NCBI GenBank assembly: GCA_052387855.1
Contig: JBQTIT010000018.1
Span: 62,001 to 126,000 of the forward strand
Origin: CAIYZT01 sp052387855
GTDB lineage: Bacteria; Pseudomonadota; Alphaproteobacteria; Rhodobacterales; Rhodobacteraceae
Direction: 5' to 3'
Length of the DNA stretch: 64,000 bases
The notes beneath the pieces are model-generated. The model had not been told where the DNA came from. It saw only the letters and a program-made list of their open reading frames with translations, and did not search any database. This document shows positions 53,353 through 63,052 of this stretch, piece by piece. Positions within the stretch are counted from its first letter, which is position 1, and the number at the start of each line of letters is the position of its first letter. Both the position numbers and the translations under genes were made by a program.

Positions 53353-55029
53353 TTACTTGTTGCCCTTCAGAGCCGCGCCAAGGATGTCGCCCAGCGAGGC
53401 GCCCGAATCGGACGAGCCGTACTGCTCGACCGCTTCCTTTTCCTCGGCGATCTCGCGCGCCTTGATCGACAGACCCAGCTTGCGGGTCTTGGCGTCGATG
53501 TTGGTGACGCGCACGTCGATCTTGTCACCGACCGAGAAACGCTCGGGGCGCTGATCGCCGCGCTCGCGCGACAGGTCCGAACGGCGGATGAACGACTTGG
53601 CGCCGTTGTACTCCACTTCGATGCCGCCATCTTCGATCGCCGTCACTTCGACGGTGATGATCGAGCCGCGCTTCACGCCGTCGACCGCATCGGTGAAGTT
53701 GTCCTCGCCCAATGCCTTGACCGAAAGCGAGATGCGCTCTTTCTCGACATCCACTTCGGTGACAGCGGCCTTGACCGTGTCGCCCTTGCGGTAGTTCTGA
53801 ATCGCCTCTTCGCCGCGCTGGTCCCAGGACAGGTCCGACAGGTGGACCATGCCGTCGATGTCGTTGTCCAGGCCGACGAACAGACCGAATTCGGTGATGT
53901 TCTTGACCTCGCCCTCGATGGCGGTGCCAACGGGATGGGTTTCGGCAAAGACTTCCCACGGGTTGCGCTGGGTCTGCTTGAGCCCCAGGGACACGCGGCG
54001 CTTGGCGCTGTCGATCTCCAGCACCATGACCTCGACCTCTTGCGAGGTGGAGACGATCTTGCCGGGGTGGACGTTCTTCTTGGTCCAGGACATTTCCGAG
54101 ACGTGAACCAGCCCCTCGACCCCGGCCTCAAGCTCCACAAAGGCGCCGTAGTCGGTGATGTTGGTGACGCGGCCCTTGTGAACCGTGCCGATGGCGTACA
54201 TCTTTTCGACCGCATCCCAGGGATCGGACTGGAGCTGCTTCATCCCCAGGCTGATGCGGTGGGTTTCCTTGTTGATCTTGATGACCTGAACCTTGACGGT
54301 CTCGCCGATCGACAGGATTTCCGACGGGTGGTTGATGCGCCGCCAGGCCATGTCGGTGACGTGCAGCAGGCCGTCGACGCCGCCAAGGTCAACGAAAGCA
54401 CCGTATTCGGTGATGTTCTTGACCACGCCGTCCACGGTCTGGCCTTCGGTCAGGTTGCCGATGACCTCGGCGCGCTGTTCGGCGCGCGACTCTTCCAGGA
54501 TGGCGCGGCGCGAGACAACGATGTTGCCGCGGCGACGGTCCATCTTGAGGATCTGGAAGGGCTGCTTCATGCCCATCAGCGGGCCGGCGTCGCGCACCGG
54601 GCGCACGTCGACCTGAGAGCCGGGAAGGAAGGCGACAGCGCCGCCCAGATCCACGGTAAAGCCGCCCTTGACGCGGCCAAAGATCGCGCCGTCGACGCGG
54701 GTTTCCGAGGCATAGGCCTTTTCCAGACGGCCCCAGGCCTCTTCGCGGCGGGCCTTCTCGCGGCTGATCTGCGCCTCGCCGCGGGCATTTTCCACGCGGT
54801 CCATATAGACCTCGACCGTGTCGCCGACCTTGATGTCGGGGTTCTCGCCGGGGCCGGCAAATTCTTTCAGGTCAACGCGGCCTTCCATCTTGTAGCCGAC
54901 GTCGATGATCGCCTGGCCCGCCTCGATGGCGATCACCAGACCCTTGACGACAGTGCCCTCTTCGGGGGTGTCGATCTCGAAGCTTTCCTTCAGGAGGGCT
55001 TCGAATTCTTCCATGGCTTTCGAATTCAT
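53353..55029 (-). CDS. rpsA: 30S ribosomal protein S1
   Basis: A 558-residue protein with six S1 RNA-binding repeats, each recognisable by its G-x-V..G..VDLGG/VELE.GVEGLVHVSE pattern (for example FGRVKGGFTVDLGGAVAFLPGSQ, YGAFVDLGGVDGLLHVTDM, YGAFVELEAGVEGLVHVSEM, FGLFVGLDNDIDGMVHLSDL). It binds mRNA on the 30S subunit for initiation. GGACTG lies before the ATG; an internal ATG 15 nt in is an alternative. It has its own promoter and terminator. Confidence 0.97.
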   Translation of the reverse strand: MNSKAMEEFEALLKESFEIDTPEEGTVVKGLVIAIEAGQAIIDVGYKMEGRVDLKEFAGPGENPDIKVGDTVEVYMDRVENARGEAQISREKARREEAWGRLEKAYASETRVDGAIFGRVKGGFTVDLGGAVAFLPGSQVDVRPVRDAGPLMGMKQPFQILKMDRRRGNIVVSRRAILEESRAEQRAEVIGNLTEGQTVDGVVKNITEYGAFVDLGGVDGLLHVTDMAWRRINHPSEILSIGETVKVQVIKINKETHRISLGMKQLQSDPWDAVEKMYAIGTVHKGRVTNITDYGAFVELEAGVEGLVHVSEMSWTKKNVHPGKIVSTSQEVEVMVLEIDSAKRRVSLGLKQTQRNPWEVFAETHPVGTAIEGEVKNITEFGLFVGLDNDIDGMVHLSDLSWDQRGEEAIQNYRKGDTVKAAVTEVDVEKERISLSVKALGEDNFTDAVDGVKRGSIITVEVTAIEDGGIEVEYNGAKSFIRRSDLSRERGDQRPERFSVGDKIDVRVTNIDAKTRKLGLSIKAREIAEEKEAVEQYGSSDSGASLGDILGAALKGNK

Positions 55030-55134
55030 TGTTCAGTCCTTTTCATCGTCATGTCACTGGCCATGCGGTTGGCTCCGCCGGTCTTGCCCGAATGGAACAA
55101 GGGCCGTGGCATTGGCCCGACCCTTGCAGGGCGG

Positions 55135-55163
55135 CTCATAGTGAAAGGGGCGGGGCGATGCAA
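55135..55163 (-). promoter_or_regulatory. rpsA promoter
   Basis: On the minus strand TTGCAT (55158-55163) and TATGAG (55135-55140) are separated by 17 nt, about 105 nt before the rpsA start codon. It implies a leader of around 100 nt. Confidence 0.5.
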
Positions 55164-55174
55164 GGGCCTTGCGG

Positions 55175-56047
55175 CTAGAACCACTGCCCCGGTTCCATCA
55201 GGCCCAGGTCCATCAACTGCTGGCTGTGCCAGGTGAAGGGAACCGAGTTTCGCCACAGAAAGCTGTGGATGCCATGCCTGGATCCGGCGTTTGTCCGCAG
55301 CGCCTTGGCGGTGCGAAAGCTGACGATGGCGGTGGTGATGTTGTGATGCCAGGGGCAGGCATAGGTGTTGTATTCCTCGTCCGTCAGCGTGAAGTCGGGG
55401 CGCATCTGCAACCCCGGCCTGGCGCGGAACAGCGCGATGCGGTCGATCTTGCGGCGGGGCACCGGGACATGTTCCTCGAACCGCCAGCGCAGGCCGCCGA
55501 AGAAATCAAGCTGCCGTTCCTTTGTCCGGTCCGGTCCTGCGGGGTCGGGCCGGCCCAGCGCGTAATAGCCCGACCGGTCAAGATGTGCCGTCTCGCGGCA
55601 GACGGCATTGGGATGGGCGGTCAGATCGGCGGCATAAAGGTCGATCACATAGCTCAGGATCGCGTCGCGCCGCTCTTCGGTCTGAAAGGTCACCAGATCG
55701 CGCACGGTGCGCGTCTCGCAGAACGGAAAGAACAGGTATTCGCCGTTGTAGCAGCCATAAAGCCAGACCCCGGGGCTGGCGGCCGCGATGATCCGGTTCA
55801 TCGCGCCCGGCAGCGCGTTCTCGGCCAGAACCGCGCAGGGCGCCCGGTCGATGCGCGCCTCAAGCTCTGCCGCGACCGGCAGCGCGGGGTCGGCCAGCAG
55901 CAGGACAGCGGCAAAGCCGGCCTCAAGATGGTGGCGCAGGGTCGACTCCACCTCGACCTCGTCCTCGGCCAGGATGACCGCCAGCGGTCCCCTGGTCAGC
56001 CCCGGTCCCGGCCTGGCAAGGTAGGCTTCAAGCGAGGGAAAGTTCAT
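55175..56047 (-). CDS. glycosyltransferase-like protein (family uncertain)
   Basis: A 290-residue cytoplasmic protein. The N-terminus (LAVILAEDEVEVESTLRHHL, then AGFAAVLLLAD) resembles the nucleotide-sugar-binding start of GT2-like enzymes. YGCYNGEYLFFPFCETRTVRDLVTF, CRETAHLDRSGYYAL and the C-terminal PWHHNITTAIVSFRTAKAL are distinctive. A homologue next to miaB/phoH is a recurring arrangement in this family as far as I recall, but no specific donor or acceptor is known. It diverges from miaB. Confidence 0.55.
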   Translation of the reverse strand: MNFPSLEAYLARPGPGLTRGPLAVILAEDEVEVESTLRHHLEAGFAAVLLLADPALPVAAELEARIDRAPCAVLAENALPGAMNRIIAAASPGVWLYGCYNGEYLFFPFCETRTVRDLVTFQTEERRDAILSYVIDLYAADLTAHPNAVCRETAHLDRSGYYALGRPDPAGPDRTKERQLDFFGGLRWRFEEHVPVPRRKIDRIALFRARPGLQMRPDFTLTDEEYNTYACPWHHNITTAIVSFRTAKALRTNAGSRHGIHSFLWRNSVPFTWHSQQLMDLGLMEPGQWF

Positions 56048-56238
56048 CGGGCCCCGATCGTCTGCGCTGCTGCGCGGCAGATTCCGCGTTTGGCCTGGCC
56101 TTTGCAAGCCGCAAGCGCGGAAAGGTCGATCTTTTCGCGCCCCCGCCCGCCGCGCCGCGCGTTGCAGGCGCGCGTGGATTGGACTATGGGCCAAGGGGCG
56201 GGGCCAAAGGGCGGGATCATGGCCTGCGAGGAAAGATG

Positions 56239-57537
56239 ATGACCGGACCCAAGAAGCTCTTCATCAAGACCTATGGCTGTCAGATGAACGTCTACGACAG
56301 CGAGCGCATGGCCGAGGCCATGGCGGGCGAGGGCTATGTCGCCACCGAGGACGCGGCCGAGGCCGACATGGTGCTGCTGAACACCTGCCACATCCGCGAG
56401 AAGGCCAGCGAAAAGCTTTATTCCGACCTTGGCCGCCTGCGCCCGCTGAAAGCCGCCAAGCCCGGTCTGAAGATCGGCGTCGCCGGCTGCGTGGCGCAGG
56501 CCGAGGGGGCCGAGATCCTGCGCCGGATGCCGCTGGTCGATCTGGTGGTCGGCCCGCAAAGCTATCACCGCCTGCCCGAGATGGCCCGCTCGGGTCGCCA
56601 GCAGGTCGACACCGAATTTCCGGCCGAGGACAAGTTCGACCTCTTGCCGGGGCGCAAGGCCACGCGCGGGCCCTCGGCCTTTCTGACCGTGCAAGAAGGC
56701 TGCGACAAGTTCTGCGCCTTTTGCGTCGTGCCCTATACCCGCGGAGCCGAGGTCAGCCGCCCGCCGGGCCGCGTGCTGGACGAGGCGCAGGCGCTGGTCG
56801 CGCGCGGGGTCAGGGACATCACGCTCTTGGGCCAGAACGTGAATGCCTACAGCGCCGAGGGGACCGGGCTTGCGGCCCTGATCCGCAAGCTGGCGCAGAT
56901 CGACGGGCTGGCGCGCATCCGCTACACCACCAGCCATCCCAACGACATGGAAGACGATCTGATCGCGGCCCATGGCGATCTGCCAAAGCTGATGCCCTAT
57001 CTGCATCTGCCGGTGCAGTCCGGCTCGGACCGGATGCTCAAGGCGATGAACCGCAAGCACACCGCCGCGGACTATCTTGCCGTGATCGCGCGCCTGCGCG
57101 CCGCGCGGCCTGACATCCTGCTGTCGTCGGACTTCATCGTCGGCTTTCCGGGCGAGACCGAGGCCGACTTTGCCGACACCCTTGCGCTGGTGCGCGCGGT
57201 CGGCTTTGGCATGGCCTACAGCTTCAAATACTCCGCCCGCCCCGGAACCCCGGCGGCCGAAAAGCCGGCCGTGGCCGATGAGCTGGCCGATGCCCGACTG
57301 CAAACCCTGCAGGCGCTGCTGACGGCCCAGCAGCGCGCCGCGCAAGAGGCGATGGTCGGGAGCGAGGTGGGCGTGCTTTACGACAAGCCGGGCCGTCTGG
57401 CCGGCCAGATGGTCGGCAAGTCCGACCATCTGCACGCGGTCCATGTCACCGATCCGGCCGGCAGGGTGGGCGAGCTTGTCCGCGTCCGCATCACCGCATC
57501 CTCCACCAACTCGCTGGCCGGGGTCAGGATCGGTTAG
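56239..57537 (+). CDS. miaB: tRNA-2-methylthio-N6-dimethylallyladenosine synthase
   Basis: A 432-residue radical-SAM methylthiotransferase acting on A37 of tRNAs. The N-terminal UPF0004 cluster is Cys14, Cys50 and Cys84 (TYGCQMN, LLNTCHIREKA, VAGCVAQAEG). The radical-SAM cluster is Cys155, Cys159 and Cys162 in GCDKFCAFC. A C-terminal TRAM domain follows (GRLAGQMVGKSDHLHAV). ATG at 56239 gives better spacing to GAGGA than the ATG immediately before it (56236). Confidence 0.95.
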   Translation: MTGPKKLFIKTYGCQMNVYDSERMAEAMAGEGYVATEDAAEADMVLLNTCHIREKASEKLYSDLGRLRPLKAAKPGLKIGVAGCVAQAEGAEILRRMPLVDLVVGPQSYHRLPEMARSGRQQVDTEFPAEDKFDLLPGRKATRGPSAFLTVQEGCDKFCAFCVVPYTRGAEVSRPPGRVLDEAQALVARGVRDITLLGQNVNAYSAEGTGLAALIRKLAQIDGLARIRYTTSHPNDMEDDLIAAHGDLPKLMPYLHLPVQSGSDRMLKAMNRKHTAADYLAVIARLRAARPDILLSSDFIVGFPGETEADFADTLALVRAVGFGMAYSFKYSARPGTPAAEKPAVADELADARLQTLQALLTAQQRAAQEAMVGSEVGVLYDKPGRLAGQMVGKSDHLHAVHVTDPAGRVGELVRVRITASSTNSLAGVRIG

Positions 57538-57704
57538 GGCTTGCCCCGCCCCTCGGATTCGGCGGCACGGCCCGGCAATCCTGCCACAGCGGCGCCGAAT
57601 TGCCGCGCCGGGCGATCTGTCGCAAAAACTTTGCTTGCAAGGGCCGGAACGGCATCTCACACTCAGCCCCATAGCCAGACACCTTGACCGGAAGGAGAGT
57701 CTTT

Positions 57705-58721
57705 TTGGGCATCAGCGCGCTAACCCCGCCGCCGCAATCCAGCGATATGATCGAGACAATCGTTGAATTTCCAGACAACCGGCTGCTGATCGGACTTTGC
57801 GGCGAATACGACCGCAACCTTTCGCAGATCGAGCACCAGATGGGGGTCCATATCCTCCGCAGGGGCAACCGGCTGTCGGTGATTGGGGAGGTGGCGGCGC
57901 GGGAGCAGGCGGCGGCGGTGCTGCGCTCGCTCTATGCCCGGCTCGAAGCGGGGCGCGAGGTGGTCGCGGGTGATATCGACGCCGCGTTGCGCCTGCCACG
58001 GGGCCAGGACCCGCTGCGGATCAGCGAGGGCGAGCAGATCGAGATGTTCGCCGGCTCCGGTTCGGGATTTGAGCTGCGCACGCGCAAAAAGCCGATTGAG
58101 CCGCGCACCGAAGCGCAAAAGGCCTATGTCGCGAACCTCTTTCAGAACGAGTTGGGCTTTGGCATCGGCCCGGCCGGCACCGGCAAGACCTATCTTGCGG
58201 TGGCGGTCGGGGTGACGATGCTGATTTCGGGCGCGGTCGAGCGCATCATCCTGTCGCGACCGGCGGTCGAGGCGGGCGAGCGGCTTGGGTTTCTGCCGGG
58301 CGACATGAAGGAAAAGGTCGATCCCTACATGCAGCCGCTCTATGACGCGCTGAACGATTTCCTGCCGGCCAAGCAGTTGCAAAAGCTGATGGAGGACAAG
58401 CGGGTGGAAATCGCGCCGCTGGCCTTCATGCGCGGGCGGACGCTGTCGGACGCCTTTGTCATCCTGGACGAGGCGCAGAATGCCACCTCGATGCAGATGA
58501 AGATGTTCCTGACCCGACTGGGGCAAGGCAGCCGCATGGTGATCACCGGCGACCGGACGCAGATCGACTTGCCGCGCGGGGTGACGAGCGGTCTGCACGA
58601 GGCCGAGCGCATCCTGAAGGGGGTCAAGGGCGTCTCGTTCAACTACTTCACCTCCAAGGATGTCGTGCGCCACCCGCTGGTGGCCCGCATCATCGAGGCC
58701 TACGAGGCCGAGGAAAGCTGA
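57705..58721 (+). CDS. phoH: PhoH family ATPase
   Basis: A 338-residue protein with a KH-like N-terminal region (about 15-85) and an SF1-like ATPase. Walker A is GPAGTGKT (155-162), Walker B FVILDEAQNAT, and the SRPAVEAGERLGFLPGD and ITGDRTQIDLPRG motifs follow. It probably works with YbeY in rRNA or RNA processing. The start is TTG at 57705: AAGGAG ends exactly 7 nt before it, better than the upstream TTG at 57684 or the ATG at 57747. Confidence 0.9.
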   Translation: MGISALTPPPQSSDMIETIVEFPDNRLLIGLCGEYDRNLSQIEHQMGVHILRRGNRLSVIGEVAAREQAAAVLRSLYARLEAGREVVAGDIDAALRLPRGQDPLRISEGEQIEMFAGSGSGFELRTRKKPIEPRTEAQKAYVANLFQNELGFGIGPAGTGKTYLAVAVGVTMLISGAVERIILSRPAVEAGERLGFLPGDMKEKVDPYMQPLYDALNDFLPAKQLQKLMEDKRVEIAPLAFMRGRTLSDAFVILDEAQNATSMQMKMFLTRLGQGSRMVITGDRTQIDLPRGVTSGLHEAERILKGVKGVSFNYFTSKDVVRHPLVARIIEAYEAEES

Positions 58722-58732
58722 GCAGGCGCAGG

Positions 58733-58796
58733 GAGGGGGCGCTGCCCCCTCGCCGGAATTTCGGGGAAATTCCGTCTTGCCCCCGGGATATTTGGG
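58733..58796. repeat. intergenic hairpin motif after phoH (Rhodobacteraceae type)
   Basis: Right after the phoH stop are GAGGGGGC-GCT-GCCCCCTC (58733-58751), GGAATTT-CGGGG-AAATTCC (58755-58773), and GCCCCCGGGATATTTGGG (58779-58796). The last is the reverse of the motif at 3149-3165. It may end phoH transcription, although ybeY follows closely. Confidence 0.6.
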
Positions 58797-58848
58797 CAGA
58801 GAAGAAGGGGCTTGAGGCAGGGCCGCCTTTCGCGGTAAGCGCCGCGCC

Positions 58849-59358
58849 ATGGAGCAGGACATCGAGACCATGCTTGAAGACCAGCGCTGGCGTCAGGTCG
58901 GGCTTGAAGGGCTGGCCGAGGCTGCGCTGAAGGCCGTGCTGGCCACGCTCGGACTGGCGGGGGAGCGGTTTTCGGTCTGCGTGATGGGCTGCGACGACGC
59001 GCGCATTGCGGGGCTGAACGCCGCGTTCCGGGGCAAGCCGACGCCGACCAATGTGCTGAGCTGGCCTGCCGAAGACCGGCAGGCGGCGCATCCGGGCGAA
59101 GCGCCGCCGCGTCCGGTGGCCGGGCCGGGGGAAGAGGCGATCGAGCTGGGCGACATTGCCCTGGCCTATGACACCTGCGCCCGCGAGGCGGCCGAGGCCG
59201 GCAAGCCGATGGCCGATCATGTCAGCCATCTGGTCGTTCACGGCCTCTTGCACCTTTTCGGCTATGATCACGTCGAGGACGAGGATGCGGCCCTGATGGA
59301 GGGGATCGAAGTGCGCACCCTTGCGCAGATGGGCCTTTGTGACCCATACTCGGCCTGA
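58849..59358 (+). CDS. ybeY: endoribonuclease YbeY
   Basis: A 169-residue zinc-dependent RNase for 16S rRNA maturation and ribosome quality control. The metal site is HGLLHLFGYDH with His131, His135 and His141. NVLSWPAE and ELGDIALAYDTC are conserved strands. It follows phoH and precedes corC, the usual order. The start MEQDIETML has no strong Shine-Dalgarno sequence. Confidence 0.94.
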   Translation: MEQDIETMLEDQRWRQVGLEGLAEAALKAVLATLGLAGERFSVCVMGCDDARIAGLNAAFRGKPTPTNVLSWPAEDRQAAHPGEAPPRPVAGPGEEAIELGDIALAYDTCAREAAEAGKPMADHVSHLVVHGLLHLFGYDHVEDEDAALMEGIEVRTLAQMGLCDPYSA

Positions 59359-59393
59359 TCGTCGCTCTGGGACGAAGATTGGACAAAGGACAG

Positions 59394-60311
59394 ATGGGCA
59401 GTACAAACGACGCCACTGGCGCGGCACAGGGCGCGCCAGACCAGGGCGAAGAGGCCAGGGGGCGAGGCTTGTTCGGCCGGCTCCTGAGCGGATTGAGGTC
59501 AACAGCGGCCGCTGACGGCCCGGCCGGTGCACCGCTGGCGCAGCAGGGCGGCGGCGCGCCTGCGGTGCTTGGTCTGGGCAACCTGCGCAACCTGCGGGTC
59601 GACGACGTGGCCATCCCAAAGGTCGAGATCGTCGCGGTGCCGATCGACATCGGCAAGGACGACCTGGTCGAGGTCTTTCGCACCCACGGCTTCAGCCGGG
59701 TTCCGGTGTTCAAGGGCACGCTCGACCATCCGCAGGGGCTTTTGCTGCTCAAGGACCTGGCGCTGACCCACGGCTTTGGTGCGGCCGGGCGGTTCAGTCT
59801 CAAGAAGATGTTGCGCCCGATCCTGTTCGTGCCGCCGTCGATGCCGGCGGCGAGCCTGCTGCAGAAGATGCAGCGCGACCGGGTCCACATGGCGCTGGTG
59901 ATCGACGAATATGGCGGGGTCGACGGCCTGGTCACGATCGAGGACCTGATCGAGGTCGTGGTCGGCGAGATCGAGGACGAGCATGACGAGGACGAGGGCG
60001 CGCTGTGGAAGCAGGAGCGCGAGGGGGTCTTTGTGGTGCAGGCCAACGCACCACTCGAGGATTTCGAGGCGGCCGTGGGCATGTCGCTGCGCCTTGGCGA
60101 AGAGGACAAGGACATCGACACGCTGGGCGGGCTGATCTTTCTGCGCACCGGCCGGGTGCCGGTGCGCGGCGAGGTGGTGGCGGATGAGAGCGGTGTCGAG
60201 TTCGAGGTGCTTGACGCCGACCCGCGCCGGATCAAGCGGGTGCGGGTGCGCCTGCCCGGCGCCGCCCCGCAGCCCGAGGCCAGGCCCGCCGGAGAGGGCG
60301 CGACCGCGTGA
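59394..60311 (+). CDS. corC: CorC/HlyC-type CBS-domain protein
   Basis: A 305-residue protein with two CBS motifs (VAVPIDIGKDDLVEVFRTHG; SLLQKMQRDRVHMALVIDEYGG) and a C-terminal CorC_HlyC domain. It lacks the DUF21 membrane part. Proteins of this type are linked to magnesium/cobalt efflux and to membrane homeostasis. ATG at 59394 follows AAAGGA; an upstream TTG at 59379 is possible. The C-terminus overlaps lnt by 4 nt. Confidence 0.9.
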   Translation: MGSTNDATGAAQGAPDQGEEARGRGLFGRLLSGLRSTAAADGPAGAPLAQQGGGAPAVLGLGNLRNLRVDDVAIPKVEIVAVPIDIGKDDLVEVFRTHGFSRVPVFKGTLDHPQGLLLLKDLALTHGFGAAGRFSLKKMLRPILFVPPSMPAASLLQKMQRDRVHMALVIDEYGGVDGLVTIEDLIEVVVGEIEDEHDEDEGALWKQEREGVFVVQANAPLEDFEAAVGMSLRLGEEDKDIDTLGGLIFLRTGRVPVRGEVVADESGVEFEVLDADPRRIKRVRVRLPGAAPQPEARPAGEGATA

Positions 60312-61777
60312 GCCCGGGGCTGGGCCGGCTCGTGCTTGCCGCGCTGGGGGGCATCGGGCTGGGACTGGGCCAGGTTCCCTGGTCGCTCTGGCCACTGGGT
60401 CTGGCGGGGCTTGCGCTGGTCCTGCATCTGACGGCCGCCGCGCCGACGCCGCGCCGCGCCGCGGGGCTGGCGTTTGCCGCCGGGGGGGCGCATTTCGCGC
60501 TGACCCTGTCCTGGATCACCCAGCCCTTTCTGGTCGAGGCCGAGCGCACCGGCTGGATGGCGCCCTTTGCGCTGGTCCTGATGGCGGCTGGCGCGGCGGC
60601 CTTTTGGGCGGTGCCGGTCTGGCTGATGCGGCACTGGCGCGGCGGGCTGGCGGCGCTGGTGCTGGCGCTTGGCCTGTCGGACCTGGCGCGCGGCTATGTG
60701 CTGACCGGCTTTCCCTGGGCGCTGTTCGGCCATGTCTGGCTTGACACGCCGCTGGCCCAGGTCGCGGCGCTGGTCGGGCAGACCGGGCTCAGCCTGCTGA
60801 CGCTGACCGCAGCGGGCCTGGCGGCGGGCGCGCTGCGGCGAGGTGCGCTTTGGCTGCCCGCGCTCCTGGTCCTGGCCCTGCCCTGGGGCTTTGGCGCCTG
60901 GCGCCTGGCCCAGCCCCTGCCGCCGCCCGCCGGACCGATGCTGCGACTGGTGCAGCCCAATCTCGACCAGGCGGCCAAATGGGAGCCGGGCCTCGCCCGC
61001 CAGCATTTTGAGCGGCTTCTGGCCGCCACCCGGGCCGCGCCGCCGGTCGATCTGGTGATCTGGCCCGAAACCGCCCTGCCCTATCGGCTGGAGGGATCAG
61101 ACGAGGTCGCCGCTGCCATCTCGGCGGCGGGTGGCGGCGCGGCGGTGCTCTTTGGCCACCAGCGCACCGAAGGGCCGCGCGGCTGGAATTCGCTTGCCGT
61201 GCTTGGGGCGGACGGCGCCCTGCTGGCGAGCTACGACAAGCACCATCTGGTGCCCTTTGGCGAATATCTGCCCTTTGGCGATCTCTTGTACGACTGGTTC
61301 GGCATCGGCGCCTTTGCCGCCCGCACCGGGCAGGCCTATTCGGCCGGGCCCGGGCCGCAGGTGCTTGACCTTGGCCCATTGGGACAGGTCCTGCCGCTGA
61401 TCTGCTACGAGGCGGTCTTTCCGCAGGACCTGCGCACCGGAGCCGTTCGCGCGGACTGGATCGTGCAGATCACCAACGACGCATGGTTCGGCACCCGATC
61501 GGGCCCGTTCCAGCACGCGGCGCTGGCGCGGCTGCGCGCGACCGAACAGGGCCTGCCGCTGGCCCGCGTCGCCAACACCGGCGTCACGCAGATGATCGAC
61601 GCGCGCGGGCAAGTTACCGCGAGCCTGGCCTTTGGCGTGACCGGCCACCTTGACGTCGCCCTGCCCGGGCCCTTGCCGGCAACGCTTTATGCCCGTTGGG
61701 GCGAGGCGCCGGTCCTTTTGTTGCTCGGCGCCCTCGGCCTGTGGCTTTTCCGCCGCGGTGGGGGCCGGGCGGCTTGA
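60308..61777 (+). CDS. lnt: apolipoprotein N-acyltransferase
   Basis: A 489-residue inner-membrane enzyme that N-acylates the lipoprotein N-terminus. Six to eight helices at the N-terminus precede a nitrilase-like catalytic domain with Glu in IWPETALPYRL, Lys in YDKHHLVPFGEYLPF, and Cys in PLICYEAVFPQ. GTG start overlaps corC (GTGA). The DAWFGTRSGPFQHAALARLRA block is typical. It leads directly to the riboswitch and metK. Confidence 0.94.
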   Translation: MSPGLGRLVLAALGGIGLGLGQVPWSLWPLGLAGLALVLHLTAAAPTPRRAAGLAFAAGGAHFALTLSWITQPFLVEAERTGWMAPFALVLMAAGAAAFWAVPVWLMRHWRGGLAALVLALGLSDLARGYVLTGFPWALFGHVWLDTPLAQVAALVGQTGLSLLTLTAAGLAAGALRRGALWLPALLVLALPWGFGAWRLAQPLPPPAGPMLRLVQPNLDQAAKWEPGLARQHFERLLAATRAAPPVDLVIWPETALPYRLEGSDEVAAAISAAGGGAAVLFGHQRTEGPRGWNSLAVLGADGALLASYDKHHLVPFGEYLPFGDLLYDWFGIGAFAARTGQAYSAGPGPQVLDLGPLGQVLPLICYEAVFPQDLRTGAVRADWIVQITNDAWFGTRSGPFQHAALARLRATEQGLPLARVANTGVTQMIDARGQVTASLAFGVTGHLDVALPGPLPATLYARWGEAPVLLLLGALGLWLFRRGGGRAA

Positions 61778-61812
61778 CGCTGGCGCCACAACCGGCTTAG
61801 ACCAGCCCATCG

Positions 61813-61866
61813 CCCCCTCCAACGGCTTCCTGACGGGGGGAGGTTCACCAATCGGAGCACGTCCCA
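61813..61866 (+). promoter_or_regulatory. SAM/SAH-type riboswitch in the metK leader
   Basis: The core AACGGCTTCCTGACG followed by CCAATCGGAGCA matches the SAM-SAH riboswitch of Rhodobacterales. P1 is CCCTCC (61815-61820) with GGGGGG (61835-61840). The loop GCTTCC can pair with GGAGC (61854-61858), forming the pseudoknot. GGAG is also the metK Shine-Dalgarno sequence 9 nt before the ATG, so ligand binding would hide it and block translation. Confidence 0.85.
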
Positions 61867-63033
<1,167 letters not shown>

Positions 63034-63052
63034 GCGCGAGAGCGCACCGGTT

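Noticed and set aside
57684..57704. phoH start at the upstream TTG
   Set aside because: The AAGGAG Shine-Dalgarno sequence lies inside this stretch and is ideally spaced for the TTG at 57705 instead.
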